Below are positions 23,325 to 37,000 of a DNA stretch of 64,000 nt, piece by piece. The translations under genes and the position numbers were made by a program. Position 1 is the stretch's first letter. Each line of letters starts with the position of its first letter. The notes below the pieces were generated by a model that saw nothing but the letters and a program-made list of their open reading frames with translations, was not told the DNA's origin and made no database searches. Origin of the DNA: Megamerina dolium (lineage: Eukaryota; Arthropoda; Insecta; Diptera; Megamerinidae); NCBI GenBank assembly GCA_963854835.1, contig OY978525.1, forward strand, positions 1,011,501 through 1,075,500. The letters run 5' to 3'.

Positions 23325-25731
23325 TAATAACCTCCAAACCGATCATTTTGAATTGTCAATACGATAATTATAAGTTATGGTCCGAATAATAGTCATTTAT
23401 CAGCATTTAATGATCAATTGTAAATTACAAAACAATTTGATTGAAAATGGATTAATCAGTCTCCTAGTGCACATTTAGTGTCTTCTTCGACTTACACATA
23501 TTCGTGGGTAAATTGTACAGCAAAAGAGAAACTAACGATGAAACCATGAGAAATAACATGATATCAGTAGGTATTTGTTAAAATACATAGGGTCAAAATT
23601 ACTAATTTGAGCCGCCCTAACTTACAAACAATTGCTTGTAGTTGAAAATTTACGATTTCTGTGTAAAGTTATTAATGACCATCGTTCATTCATAATAGGC
23701 TACATAAGTAGTAGCAGTTAGCTGTTCATCAGCATCTTGGTTTCAACATAATGCGGCTATTGACCAGTTGCGTGATGTTCTTGTGTGTGTGTGTGGGTTT
23801 TTTTTTTGTTTTTTGCACATTTTGATTACAAAAGCGTTAATTGCTTTAAAATTTCGTTTATGAAGCGCAAATGAATTAAATTGTGTTTTAACAGAATAAT
23901 CTGCATACATAATGAAGTCGCCGAAAGATATGTTGTGAGAAAAATTTCCGGTTTCTATTTCTCTAAGACGTACTTTTACATACGTACCAGTATCTGAGTA
24001 CATATCATATGTACGAGTATATAGTAGTATATGTAATTTCAATAACGCAATATTGACATACATAATTATGGCTTCTACAACCATTATAATAATTAGCGTC
24101 TACAGACATTTGTCAGTTCAGAGAACAAAAGCTGAGCACTACAAACGCATAGTGGTTTTCATTTATTTAGTTCTGTATGCACGTATGTACAATATATGAT
24201 AATTTATAGAAAAGACAATGGCAAAATGTTAATTAAAAACTAAGCAGCTTGCGTGTGAAGTTTATTTATCGAAGATTGTAAATCTGAAGTATGTATAATA
24301 GTTTTATAAATAATTATATATACAAATTGTTGTTGTTGTTGTGGACGTACATACATACATTTGGCGTAAAGATCACAGAATAATTAACCTCCGGCTTTAA
24401 TTAAGTTAGCAGAGCTAAACATATGTTTATCTCGCAACACTACTGCACGCAGGCGGAGATTAATCATTTAGTAAATTGTTTATATTGATTATTCACATTT
24501 CAAATGCTTTAGTATTTTCTTTATGTAAAAAAAAGACAATTAAAAAATTAAAAAAAAAAAACAGCATAATACGAGTATTCGACAAAATAAAACACTCTTG
24601 CACAGCAGCCCAACACACTAATCACTAGCATTTTTGTATTATTCAATTTGATTAAAATTATTTTGTCTCTTATTGCTCTTTCTTGCTGTAAATATAATTG
24701 GATCAACAGTTACATTATTTTCCTTGTTGTTTGACCACAACCTTTTTCAAATTCTAACCTCAAAAGCCTAAGAAAATTATTACAAAAATATGCTCAAAAG
24801 TGTCAACTCTAAATACGTAACTATGACTTTTCTTTTAATCATTACGTGATGAAGTCATTGTTTTGATCATCAATCATCCAATACCTTTATCTTTTTGAAG
24901 GGATAAAATATGTATGTATGTTATATGTTAAATTTTGTTGAAATCGAGTCATTTCTACTTAAGCATTTTGTAGTGACAGCTAATCAGTTAAGCTGCTAAT
25001 TAATAATTTCTCATTGCACACACATAATAAGCTGATCATCTATTTAATTATGTTAATTGCAATTAGCGTGCAGTGTGAACGTGTACATATAATGGATAAA
25101 TTGCCGTGAAAACCACACCTGTTTCATATGTACATACCTACAAAAACAAATGAAAAAAAAAAAAAACGTTGAAACATCAATATCTCATCAACCTAGAGAT
25201 TTTTTTTTAAAGTTAATCTGTTATTTAAATGTTAAAAGTTGAGCATTAGATTAATTTAGATTTGATAAATACATAAATAGTTATGAATTATAGCTGTTTA
25301 AATATTCATTCATTTTTCTCATTTCATTTTACTTTTTTTTTTTCTCATTTCATGCTCAACTTTTGCAGCTCAAACGACATAGAAATTTGTTGTACTGTAG
25401 AGTGAATTTCTAAATCCGATCAAATGGTTGCAACTTAATGTTGAAACGAATATTAGAACTTATTCGGTTTTTGTAGTCTCAGTCCAACAAAATTCATTTG
25501 GACGCTGAGGACAAGCATATTCATAATTTCAACAAATAGTATTGTACATATGGTATATCTAATGGAGACAATGGTATTCGTAATTTATGATATAAGTACT
25601 CGTTACTGTGGTTCGAAAAACAGAACTTCATAGTTGAAAAAAAGTATTATTTATACTATAACAAAAAATAAAAATATTTGTTTAGTCCACAAAATAAATA
25701 AATTAAATAGTTAATAAATTATGATCGATCA
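23325..25731. other. Gene-poor AT-rich DNA
   Basis: Contains several poly-A/poly-T runs and simple repeats (GTTGTTGTTGTTG near 24329; ACATACATAC near 24349). Open frames such as 23743-24084 (minus) show no recognisable content. No gene is called. Confidence 0.5.
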
Positions 25732-26268
25732 ACGCCTTTAGAAATGTGGACGCACTTGCCAAAGCTGGCACAAGCCTGTCAGAGGTTAGCTCGTTACACA
25801 TACATCCTCCTCTTTCGACATTGAAAACAGAGATTGACGTAGCAATGATTCAGGAAGCAGAGTCCTTGTGGTAGGGATTAACCTCCTGCAAGACTGCTAA
25901 AATCATTCTTCGCACACCGACTACATTTTATCACTCCCAAGAGAGGATTGTAAATTACTGGTTGAGGTTCTTACGGGACATTGGCTTACTCCGTCTTACG
26001 CTGCAAAAATTGGTTTAGTACAAAGCGATGCATGTACAACATGCAACGAGGTCAATGTTAGGGGGACCTTAGAGCACCTACTTTGTCACTGTCCAACCTT
26101 CTACAGATCGCGCTTTAACTACCTTGGATCTGCGTCTTTTGCAACCCTGGAAGCCATTGCAGATCACAAAGGTCGTGATTTATTGAAACCTACGCCTTTA
26201 GAAACTCAAATTAACTCTTTCAAGCCCATTGTTGCCCATAGGCAACATTTACAATTTAGCTTTTAAAT
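25732..26268 (+). pseudogene. Non-LTR retrotransposon 3' end (RNase H and C-terminal CCHC-like region)
   Basis: Translation gives DALAKAGTSLSEVS, the end of an RNase H domain, then after a TAG stop and a frame change CTTCNEVNVRGTLEHLLCHC, the Cys/His cluster that follows RNase H in I/R1/LOA-type LINE ORF2 proteins. Downstream is KGRDLLK-like sequence and a terminal stop near 26266. The upstream reverse transcriptase is absent, so this is a 5'-truncated, dead copy. The clade within the I group cannot be settled from this fragment. Confidence 0.75.
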
Positions 26269-28424
26269 ATTTTTGCCAATATGGAATTTTGAAACGATCA
26301 GAATTTTTATCCCAGCCCAAATTAATTCAGGCATGAAAGGGTTAACTCAATAAAACCAACGTTAAGAAATAGGTTAATCAGCACATTTGATCGGATAAGA
26401 AATAAAATATATGAATATCATCTAGTGTTAATATATAAATATAATAAAAAAAAGCGAATGCATAATATCATATGAACTTCTAAGAACCACTCATATCTAT
26501 CTATATATTTCTGATTATTTTCTTTTGCAATACAATAACATTCGATTATGGATTATTTTACTTTTGGTGTAAACTGATAAATAAAGGCTGGTCATATTTT
26601 TGGCTTACAAAAAAACCACAACAACAACAAAACGATCGATGACTCTATTGTTCATATTTGCCCAAAAAACCTTGAATCTAAAATTGACTTTAATCCACCA
26701 CATTTTGGCAAATAAGCATTGCTATCTAGATATATAAAAATAGTTAAACAAAAATTTTTTTTAATATGATCTGCCAAACTGCGGTGTATCAAAATTGATT
26801 TTATGATTTTAGGCCCATAGTATCTTAGGAATAATAAGAATAAATTGTCACCCTTTTCTATCGAACTAATTTGACCCGCTTTAATGCATATACTCATACT
26901 CATGTACATACATATGTACAGACTTGTTTACACTTGAAACAGAAGTGCAACGTTAACAAAAATACATTATAAATATTTTAGGCTCTTAAATGAACATTGA
27001 TATTTCACAGAAGCGCAAAAGTCAATTTAAACAAAAACTTAATTATGTACGCGTTCGGCAGCAACAGTGTATAAACAATTGAGAAAATTAATTAGTACAT
27101 TCAGACAAAATAAACAATACATTATCCAATTTCTTGTTAGTGCTTAGTTAAGCAATCAAACAATATTACAGTTCTTATAAACTGATATACTAATACAGTT
27201 AGCTCTCATATATCGTATGAAGGCATTAATATAGATAAAATTATTATAAACATAAAATTTCATGCTCAAATTATCCAAAAACTATGGAATAAATAAATAA
27301 AATACAAAAGCAATTCGATTTGCAGCTGGAAGTTTATTGTTGTTAGGTATTCACGGTATGACCAAGAGAACTATTGTGCCCTGAAGCTAAGATTGGCAAT
27401 GGGTTAATAATAAATTGAAAAATTATGATAATAATACTGTTCAAGTTATCCAAAAAAATATTAAATTAAAAAAGGCAAAAGCAAAAGCACCACTTCGACT
27501 TGCAGCAGGGTGTTTATTGCTGTTAGGTATGCGCTCCGATCAACAGATTTAAAAGGGTCTTTAACAAACACCAATGGATTCTGAATAGAATGCAAACCAA
27601 CTACCATCTTCGATTCATTCCTTAGCTTCAATATAAAGTAGTGCTCGCGGAGACGTGATGCTATGTTTTCACTAAATACTGATAGTGAGTAATTTATGCG
27701 TTGGTGAGTATTACTCACAGACTCAAGGTAGTGTGAAACCCGCATTACATTCGCACTGTAGAGAAATCGAAATTGTTTTTTTTTTACATTTATTTTAAAA
27801 TGAATCTGGTGTTAAATTTTCACCCTTTCAAACACGTATTCGAAAAGGTGAAAACTTGACTTGATTGATATCTTGACATGATATGCCATATGAAAGATGT
27901 AAATCACCTGAACTCTGAACGTGAGCTTAATAGTAAATTGCGTGAGAATTATACAAAATAAATACAATTGATATGCAAACAATAGAAACATATTAAAAGC
28001 AACTCTGTGTTTCAAGTTGACCAGCCGTTCCGCTCCACATAATGTTGTTTATTCATTTTGATTGCCCGAAAGCGGAGTTATTTTTTGTTAATATATACAT
28101 GATTGCAGCGTTATCAGATTTTTTAATGACTTTCGCACTATACAGAGCTAATGATGCAAATGCCATATGCTTTTCAAATTCTTCCGCGATCACGTCGGTT
28201 TCCAATGTCATATACATTTGGTCTTTCAATGTTGCCCCTTTGTTAGAGCAGCAATTAATTTTTTTTTTTATGATTAGTTGGTAATGGTGGTTTTGTAACA
28301 AAGCATGACTCCCAATAAGTGATGTCGCTTTTTATTTTATTAATACAACGAAGCTTCCCAGCTTATTGTGCGTGTTGGTAATAGACCTTCACACTGTGCT
28401 TATAGGGTGAGCTCTCTGTATCCG
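26269..28424. other. Gene-poor DNA with a diverged tandem duplication
   Basis: The segment 27240-27410 and the following 27415-27535 are related: both carry a TTATCCAAAAA word and then GATTTGCAGCTGGAAGTTTA / GACTTGCAGCAGGGTGTTTA followed by TTG(C)TGTTAGGTAT. Minus-strand frames at 27461-27745 and 28053-28301 are not recognised. No gene is called. Confidence 0.45.
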
Positions 28425-28520
28425 AAGCTCAGTTTGAGATGATATTTAATCAACTGGGCATCGAATGAGGGACGCGACTCTGAGCTGTCCAATGAAGTAA
28501 GCACTGTGCTACGACATCAT
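28425..28520 (-). repeat. SINE head fragment, minus strand
   Basis: On the minus strand TCGTAGCACAGTGCTTAC (box-A-like) is followed by CCCTCATTCGATGCCCAG (box-B-like) at tRNA spacing. This is the same architecture as the SINE head at 4131, but with mutations that would spoil a tRNA fold. Confidence 0.5.
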
Positions 28521-29054
28521 CACTATTATGATTGTATATTATATCACATTATGGAGCTATTTAGCTACATGTGAAATTATCAACTCAGAAGAAGTATATG
28601 TATTTAAATACATATGCATATTTATATAGTATTTTACCAGGAAATTAAGTTGTTTGGCAAAAAAAAAAACAAAAACATCGTACATTTAAATGTACATATA
28701 ACTAAGTATGTACATACTGGTGTTACCATATGTATGATATGTAGGTACATATATGTATGAGCTGTTGCAAATGAAACTGGTTTAAATAAATTTCATTTTA
28801 GTTTTGTTCCTACATAAATTGTTTAAAAATAAAAATGATGAAATTTGGCGTGGGGCTGCATATTATCAGTACCACGCATTTGCAGAGAAAAAGTGGGCGA
28901 CATATAATAATGACATGTTTCACATCTAGGCTTGTTGTATGTAGAAGGGCCTACGTACATTAGAATAAACATATCAGTTGGCAGCAAAATATTTTTATGG
29001 ATTTCTTATCAATATTTTGTATACTTATACATGTCTGGCAGTAATTTTAGAAAA

Positions 29055-29290
29055 ATTGATGTCACAAGGGTTCTACCGTTAGGGACCGGCTAAAATAGCT
29101 AAGTTCCTTCTAATATTGTCCAACATTTAATACGCACAGCAGTACTGGAAGAGAAGCTCGGCCAAAGCGCTCTTGGGGGCTTATAAGTGCCACATATTTA
29201 TTTATTTTTTTTTAACAGTACTGGAAGAGAAGCTTCGCCAAAGAGCCCTTCGTGGCTTACAAGTGCCACATGTTTATATTTATATATATT
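29055..29290 (+). repeat. SINE body with duplicated 3' tail
   Basis: The stretch 29055-29213 corresponds to the body and tail of the SINE at 4131 (shared words GGAAGAGAAGCTCGGCCAA and AAGTGCCACATATTTATT). After the T-run, the last ~70 bases repeat as a second tail (29216-29290, GGAAGAGAAGCTTCGCCAA). The tRNA-like head is absent. Confidence 0.7.
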
Positions 29291-32200
29291 TATATTTTTT
29301 TATACATGTCTGAATCATTAGAAAAAATTAAACAAAATTTTTCCGATTCCAACTTAACGTTTGAGTATGGAAAATGAGCGTATAATTATCTAAAAATGAC
29401 AAGAGATATTTAAGTGATTGGCTCTAAAAATGTTACTTGGCTTTGTGATGTATGTCCATTGAAAGGTATTTTACTGTACTCAACTTCAAAATATGTTTGT
29501 TTGTATTGCAAGTACTGGTATTGTGTCTGTTCAAGTACTTTTCAGGTAAAGTTTGGTAAAATCAAAATAAATGAATAAAACACATGCTCAAATCGAAATG
29601 TCAAATTTAAAAAATGTGAAATGTCAAATTTACCGTACTCAATTTTAGTATTTGTTTGTAAATATTGCACATGCTCGTATTATGTCTGTTTCAGTACATT
29701 TTCGGCAAATGCATGCGCTAAATGAAACGTCAAATATCTTGCTTTACAAAGAACACAATTTTTTACTACATCAGAGGACGATCTATATTCTGCGGTAGTA
29801 TTGATAGATTTTGAAAAACACAAAACAGCTGTTGATTTCATACTTTATACTGTTATACCTGAACAAAATGTCTGGACTATAGTGCAATCGGAAAGTACGT
29901 AGAAGCGAAGAGGCTATCCAATTGTAAATAAAATAAATTTCTATGTTAAAATATCACTTCGTTCACTGTGCGTAGTATGTATAGTAACTAAGATCATTTT
30001 ATTGTCGGTATGCATAAAGTAAATTCAAACCAATTTTGCTACCACTTTGTATTATTAAGTTCTGGTCTGGACTACAATTCACTCGAATTCATATAATTAG
30101 TCAAACATGAAAACATATTTTGGACTATTTTTGTTTGTATTGTATAATTGGAACAGATCTATTGTGTACATATATGTATATAATACGATATAGTATAGAC
30201 ACGCAATAGCCAATGGGATTCTTACAATATGTAAGTGCTTTGATTGTTAATAGCGATTTTGTGTGCAAATAAATTAGAAACACTTTTGTTGCCGTGTTAA
30301 GCCAATTTTCTGAAGTAGGTATATAATTATGTTTGGTTTATTTTTAATTTGTACACATTTTGCACAAATGTGAAAAAGTGAAACAAAATACGTACATATG
30401 AGGCGAGTAAATGAGGCAGTAAAACATTCGAATGTGTCATGTATTCGTATATGTTACCTATGAGTAAACTATTATACGCATTCATACTTATGAAAACACA
30501 TATGTACATATACTTGTACATAAAGAAGTAGGTACATATTGTATACAACAGATGGGAGGAGTCAAGTCTTTTAAAATGAATTGCAAATCAATTATCTCGA
30601 GTATGTATGTATGTATAAAGTGTCAAAATTAATCAGTTTGATAATTGGTGAATTTTATCTTTCACCAACTAACTGCAATATCAGTAAATATATTAGCAGA
30701 GTTACGAATTTATTTCCACTAAAATAATATTATCAAGATTGTTCCAAGACAAAAGCAGCAATGTACTCGTACATCTATGCACAAACGACATGTGGTATGA
30801 ATATATGTAATTACATATTCATGCGTATACGTTTAAGTACACACAAAATCATACATACAATAGATACGTATGTCAGAAAGGGCAGTCGTGTTTAATTAAA
30901 TATATTGTCACGATATTTAAATAATCAATTATACAATGATGTCAGTACCCTAAGTGGATCTACTTTTATATATTATTCGTCGTATACAGTCTATACAGTC
31001 ACGATTGTGGGGGACACCCCTATATGGAGAGTGACAATATTTGGCATTAGACAATAATTTACAGTAGAATTTATGTTAGATATGCGCGTGCATGTACAAG
31101 TACCGACTTGAAGCTTACGTTGGTACATATACGGCCCAGTTTGAATATAATTTTTGAATATGTACTTGTTTGTGAGTATCATAAAATTTCTATATATTGT
31201 ACATAAAAGTTTTAAAACGGACGTTTGTATATTCTTTACAAATTTCAATGATAATTCCATCATACATTTCGGTACAGGTTTTTTATTCAGATTTTGATTA
31301 ATTGCTATTTGCTTGTTGCAATTCAAGCTTCTGGCTTGATCACTTTTAATGTGTCGTCAGTAATACATATGTATCGTAGTAATGAGTAGCGAATGCAATG
31401 TTAAACGATCATTTACAGCACCATGCAAATACACAGATGCTCACACACTCACACACACATGCTCGCAGAGAATAATCATTGTTTGCGCTACAATTGAAAC
31501 CATTGTAAAAAAAAAATATTTAATTTCACGAATTTGATGATGCGCGTTGACTCATATCAACCCACAAGTATTTAATAATTTTTATGCAACAGCCTCCACT
31601 TTGTAGTACTTCTTGTTATGATTTGTTTTTCGTTTTAAATTAAAACCTACATAAATTTCGTTTACGCGCACTACGCGGATTCCAGCCAACATTCATCCGC
31701 AACGCAACAAGTGAGAACGCAAACTGAGCTTTTATGACTGATCGCAATGATCATTGTGAGCAGCTCTTTTACTAGAATTGCAAGTGGTCGTATATAATGC
31801 TGAAATAAATGTACGTACTATACGTACTATACGAACCAGGGATGCCAACTATAATGCCATTCCCAAGTGGTCATGATTTGTTGCTCATTTTGGACATTCC
31901 TTTTACGAATATACGATATATGAAGAGAATGAAAGAGCAGAAAAGCAAATTATGAAAATTGCATGTGTACGAGTTCGTGTTGATGGCGCAAAAACAAGTG
32001 AATGTAGTTTGTAGTCTGAAGTTTGTTGGTACAATTTTGCTACAGATTGCTATTGTAGCATTCGATCGTTATGTCGATTTCATATTCGAATCATTCAAAT
32101 TCGAATTCTGGTAGCAAGAAGATCGAAAGAGATTGGCTTTTCTTTGTTTTTGAAAAGGAAATTCATACACTAATTCATAGACTGATATTCGTTAATAGTA

Positions 32201-34065
32201 ATGGCATTTTCAGAAGTCTAAAATGGTACCATTTCCGATGATATATTCAAAACATAACAGTCAAAATTAGCCAGAATATTTCCATTCTCAAAATATAACT
32301 ATAATTGGGCTTTCACACTTCTTGGATGTTATTTGTTGTAGTTCAGATATTCGCGCCGTGTGTCATGGATTCTCACCAAATTAAACCACCGCTGAACTGA
32401 AGACCGTTTTTGTGCATTGATGCAGATATTGTTTTAGAATAGAATATCGAATATATATTTTTTCCGAGAATTTTCTCTTAAACATGGGCATAGTTGTCGT
32501 CATTTTGTTCAAAACTTTTTCCAAAGGAAAATGAAATTCACTTCGTGTACTCACCTTGTATAAATGAAGAAGAGTAATGCCATTGCCAATATTTTTCTAA
32601 AAATTTTTCTCTGTTTATTACAATTTATCTTAAAGCGTCAGTTACTTGGAACATAAACTTAGAAACCAAATCGATTTAGGTTATTGTTATGTTCTATGTT
32701 TTCGATAATCGGTTATACTGATTTCGGGTATAGCTGACATGCCAAACTAACAGTTTGGCATTTTACTCGAGTAACTGCCGCTTATGTTTGAACTAAAGTT
32801 GAATATTTATATTGGCTAAGTGTTTGTGTAGAATTTTCGTTAGTTTCGAATTCAAATTCTATGATACAATATTACGTAAAGAATTAAAATTTGTGCGCAT
32901 CACTGACAGTGTTGCCAGTTATATATTTTCTGAATATTTTTTAATGTAAGCAGCCCAATAAATGCTATTATTTAGCATCAATTTTTGATACATTCTCAAA
33001 AATGGAAAATAAGTTCAAATTGAAGAGTGTAATTGCTTTTTGAATCGAATTACACGAGTTGTGGATTTTCTTAACTTAACATTAAACATTTATGTTAGTA
33101 ACTAAAGCATACACTTAATATAAATATAGTAAATGCAGATAAAATATTGTTGAAGGTGATAGCCTCTAAAACAAATGCAGTTTTGTTACACACATACATA
33201 TTTGTCATGCATAAGCAACTATTTAATAAGATCAATTAATTCGTATTAGTCTGTGAATATAGCACATGGTGCCAGGGGACAGTTTAAAGTAAACTTCATT
33301 TACAATTACCTAAGTTCTTGTATGACAGAAATTCATTTCTAGTTTTTATTAGAACTAGAATTGCACGGTTCCGGCCGAAGACTATGTAATATGTTAGAAT
33401 ATTTACTTTAAAAATTGATTTTATTTTCTATTTAATCTATATTATGCTTTCTATTGTCTTAATAAACTATGTATGTATGATAGTTATGTAGAAACTCGAT
33501 GTGGATCAGTTGGCAAAATTATTAATAATTTTGATCTGAAATTTTAAGTTTTTGTAATGAATTAAAATTATATCTACCACTTCACAAAGATTGAACAGCC
33601 TCAGTATTTATGTATTCTACATTATATATGTATATTTACGAACCTATTGATATACGTATCCCTCAAACTAAGTACACTGACATAGTCTGAATTCCCATTC
33701 TATCGTAAAATACTCGACAAAATAGTATCGTATTTGTTGTTTACTTTTTATGCGATTATTACGAAATATACAAGAATATATTTTTTGAAGCAACTACAAG
33801 TTATTCAATTAATTGAATAAGTTAGTGAGGCACATGCGCGTACAACAATAAAAGTTTACGTCAGCATATCATAGTTTCATTTTTTTAATCTTCAAGAAAT
33901 TGACAAGTTGAATGTAAACAATTTTTATCGACTAGACGTTTTGACATCTCTATAATTGATAACATTTGCCGTTGCGCAGAACATTTTGGGGGAAAAAACC
34001 AATGCCCTTAGTTTGGGGGTACATACATATATTACACACATATCTGAAGGTATATACAAATTTTG
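29291..34065. other. Gene-poor AT-rich DNA downstream of the shavenoid-like gene
   Basis: A diverged tandem duplication is visible: 29476-29550 and 29635-29710 share CCGTACTCAA(T)TT...TTTGTTTGTA...GTATTRTGTCTGTT. Simple repeats of the GTATGTATGTAT and ACATACATATG type are common, with a (CA)-rich run near 31440-31460. No open frame with recognisable content is seen. The right end must contain the 3' UTR of the gene ending at 34066. Confidence 0.5.
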
Positions 34066-37000
34066 TTACGAATACTTTTTAATGTTTTTATACAACACCG
34101 AATGAGTTTCGACGCTTTCAGCACCCGATTCCCACATGTCTTCCGGATGCGTTTCATCATCCGTTTCGGACGACACATTGGAAGTACTTTGACTTTGATC
34201 ATTCTCCTCAGACGAATATGAAGTGTGTATTCCATCAGTGTGTGTTAAAGTTTTATCTGAATCTGAATCACTGTTATCGGTTATATCCAGATCACATGGT
34301 GTTGGCGCAACAAGTGGTTGAATATTTTTGAAATGATGGTTTTCTAAAATATTATTCTTAGTTTCTGATGGGTCGATTTGATTGTTTTCGTCTGGTGATA
34401 TGTTACCGCCATCTGAGTTATCCTCAATTGTATCGACTCGTATAATATGATCTCGTGCCGACATCACCTTAAAGTTGTAGCGATCGTAAAAGCTTTTCTT
34501 ATAGACTTCACCAGAATCAGCACTCATGTAGCCACTGTCCATTTCTTGAGATCTTGGTCCGAAGCGCTGTTCATGAAAAGTCGGTGTTGTGTAGCTGCTC
34601 TTCGGCGGTATAATCATTTCTGGATGATTATCGAGCAAGGATAAAATACCCTCATCATGATCGAGCACCTCAATGAGATTCGAAGCCTTCTTTTCAAAAG
34701 ACGGCGCAGGACTCTGTGTCGGACTGAATTTTGATGTTGCTCTACTTACGAATTTCCTCCAGGCATTTTTTAGGTCCTTGGTTTTTTTCGCACGATCTTT
34801 AAGACCCATTGCAATTTGCATGCCGTGCGTTAAATGTACGGGTTCGATTTCGCATCGATATACATTTTGTACCGATGTGGAAGATGAAATACTGTTACTT
34901 CTTTGGGGGTATGCAATGCCAACTGGCACTCCCGCATTGCGATACATTTCCTTAGTACGATCCGAAAGATGATTGTTATTACGGTTCGAATGAGAACTTG
35001 TTGACAAAACATCGAGTTTAATTGAATCCACCTCGGCATTATTGTTGTCACTGTGAAACTTGCTGCAGCTTGTGTTCGTTTGTTCAGTAACTTGTGACTT
35101 GCGACGATTCAAGTACTTTGTTAGACTGTAATCACTTCGCAGTCCATTTATTTGCGTATTGAATATGGGACTATATTCGCTGTTGGTTTTTGGAGCTTTT
35201 GGAGATCCTAAATCGCTTCCACTATGAAATATAATGGTCGACTGGCATTGTCGAGTGTTAACATTTTCCTTCGGCTCAATAAAATCATTGTCACAATCGT
35301 CTTTTAGTGTTTCTCTTGATATTGTATTGCTGCATGAGCGATTCACCTCCGAATTAACCAGAGTCCCTGATAAACCTGTTAGCTCAGTTGACTCGCTTCG
35401 AATGCTCATAGTTTCCTCTTCGGTGGCAGTATGCTGGTTCATTAATTTAATTGAACCTGGCGAAGGAGGAGGTGAATCTGTGGATGAACTGGAAGTTAAC
35501 TTTTTTAAAGCAACATAAGTCTTGTTTGTACTATTACCAACTATACTTGTCGTCATTGGATTGTTGTCAATAAAACTTTTGTTTTTGACACTGATACACT
35601 CATCTTCTGTGTTTATTATGGGAGATTCAGGTAGCCTTCTTGAATTTATTGCAGAATGCCCTAAATTTGGTGTGCATATTTTAATGGTGGTTTTAGTGAG
35701 GCTTTCATTAGGGCCTTCCAAATTTTGTAACGAGCACAAAGAATCACTCACTCGTTGTCTGCGCGAATGCTTCGCTTCGAGTGTTAATAAACGCAAGCGA
35801 CTTTCCGCAGCTTCTATATTTCGAATTAGGCGCTGGCCTGCTTGCACCCCACATTTACAACTTTGTTGATTACTATGTATCGCTGGTTGAATTTGATATA
35901 GATCTTGCAAAGTATTTATAGTAGAACCGATATCTGGTGCAACTTGTTCTCTAATTATTTCACTTCTGTTAAGGTTCGCTGTGTCGCTTCTATTCGAACA
36001 AACTGACGTGGACTCTTTGCCCTGACCTATTTTATTTTGTTTAGACCATGTGTTTATATCACAGAAGCTTTGTTTTCTTTGTTTGCAATTCAATGTATTC
36101 GTGTTGCAATGGTCGCTGCTAGGCGATCGATCTGAATCGGCTAGTGGTTCGTGATCGACTTCAATTGTCATACTCCCGAGAAATGGCGTATCGTATTTAA
36201 TACGATTAGATATATCTTTTTGTTTCTTGGAGTTTTCTTCCGTTTTGACGGCAAGTGTTCCATTTAAACTCCGGCCTTTGTGAGCATCATTAACTTTATT
36301 GTACATTGTATGATTAATTTCGAGTTCCTCTTCCAAAGGTAGGGCCGTACTTAAACTTGGACTAAGTTGGGAGCTCACATCGGATGATGGCGAAGAAGAC
36401 GATTGTGAACTTTTGCGTTGTGTGACTTTTCGATGTTCTATGCTATTGGTCTCGTAATCTACAATTAGGTATTGTGGGGACTTTCTGCGAAATATAGGTG
36501 AATCCGGTTGGCATTGTTTGTGCGATTTTCGGCTTAACGTACTATAATCGGGTGTAGGAACTGACGGAACACTACTCTGTGTATTGTTATATATATCCTT
36601 AATTTTCTTCTCCAGTGTGCTGTCGTAGTCTGGCGTTGGTATATCTAATTGAAAACTTTCGCTACTAGCGTTCGTTGTGAGTGTACCGTTATAGTCACGA
36701 GCCATGCCATCTTCGATGTTCAGAGGTATTTGCTTCATACTTTGTAGCATTTCGTAATGCTGGCGTTCTGTTAATGCCGCAGGAGCACCAGTATACGGAT
36801 CGAATACATCTACTCGTTTACGTGAACGATGTGAACTGTGACTTCGTTGTGAAGCGGCAGGAGAGTCATGCAGTGTAAATTTTGGATTATTATAAATTTC
36901 ACTGCCAGTTTCAGCAAAGCCATATCTATTGGCTTCAGCTGACAGTATCGTAAATGTTTCACAATTGGCGCGTACTGGAATAGTTACCGAAGGAAAACCA

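Noticed and set aside
28053..28301. Minus-strand protein gene of 82 codons
   Set aside because: Open frame with no recognisable family, no splice partners and no codon signature; probably chance.
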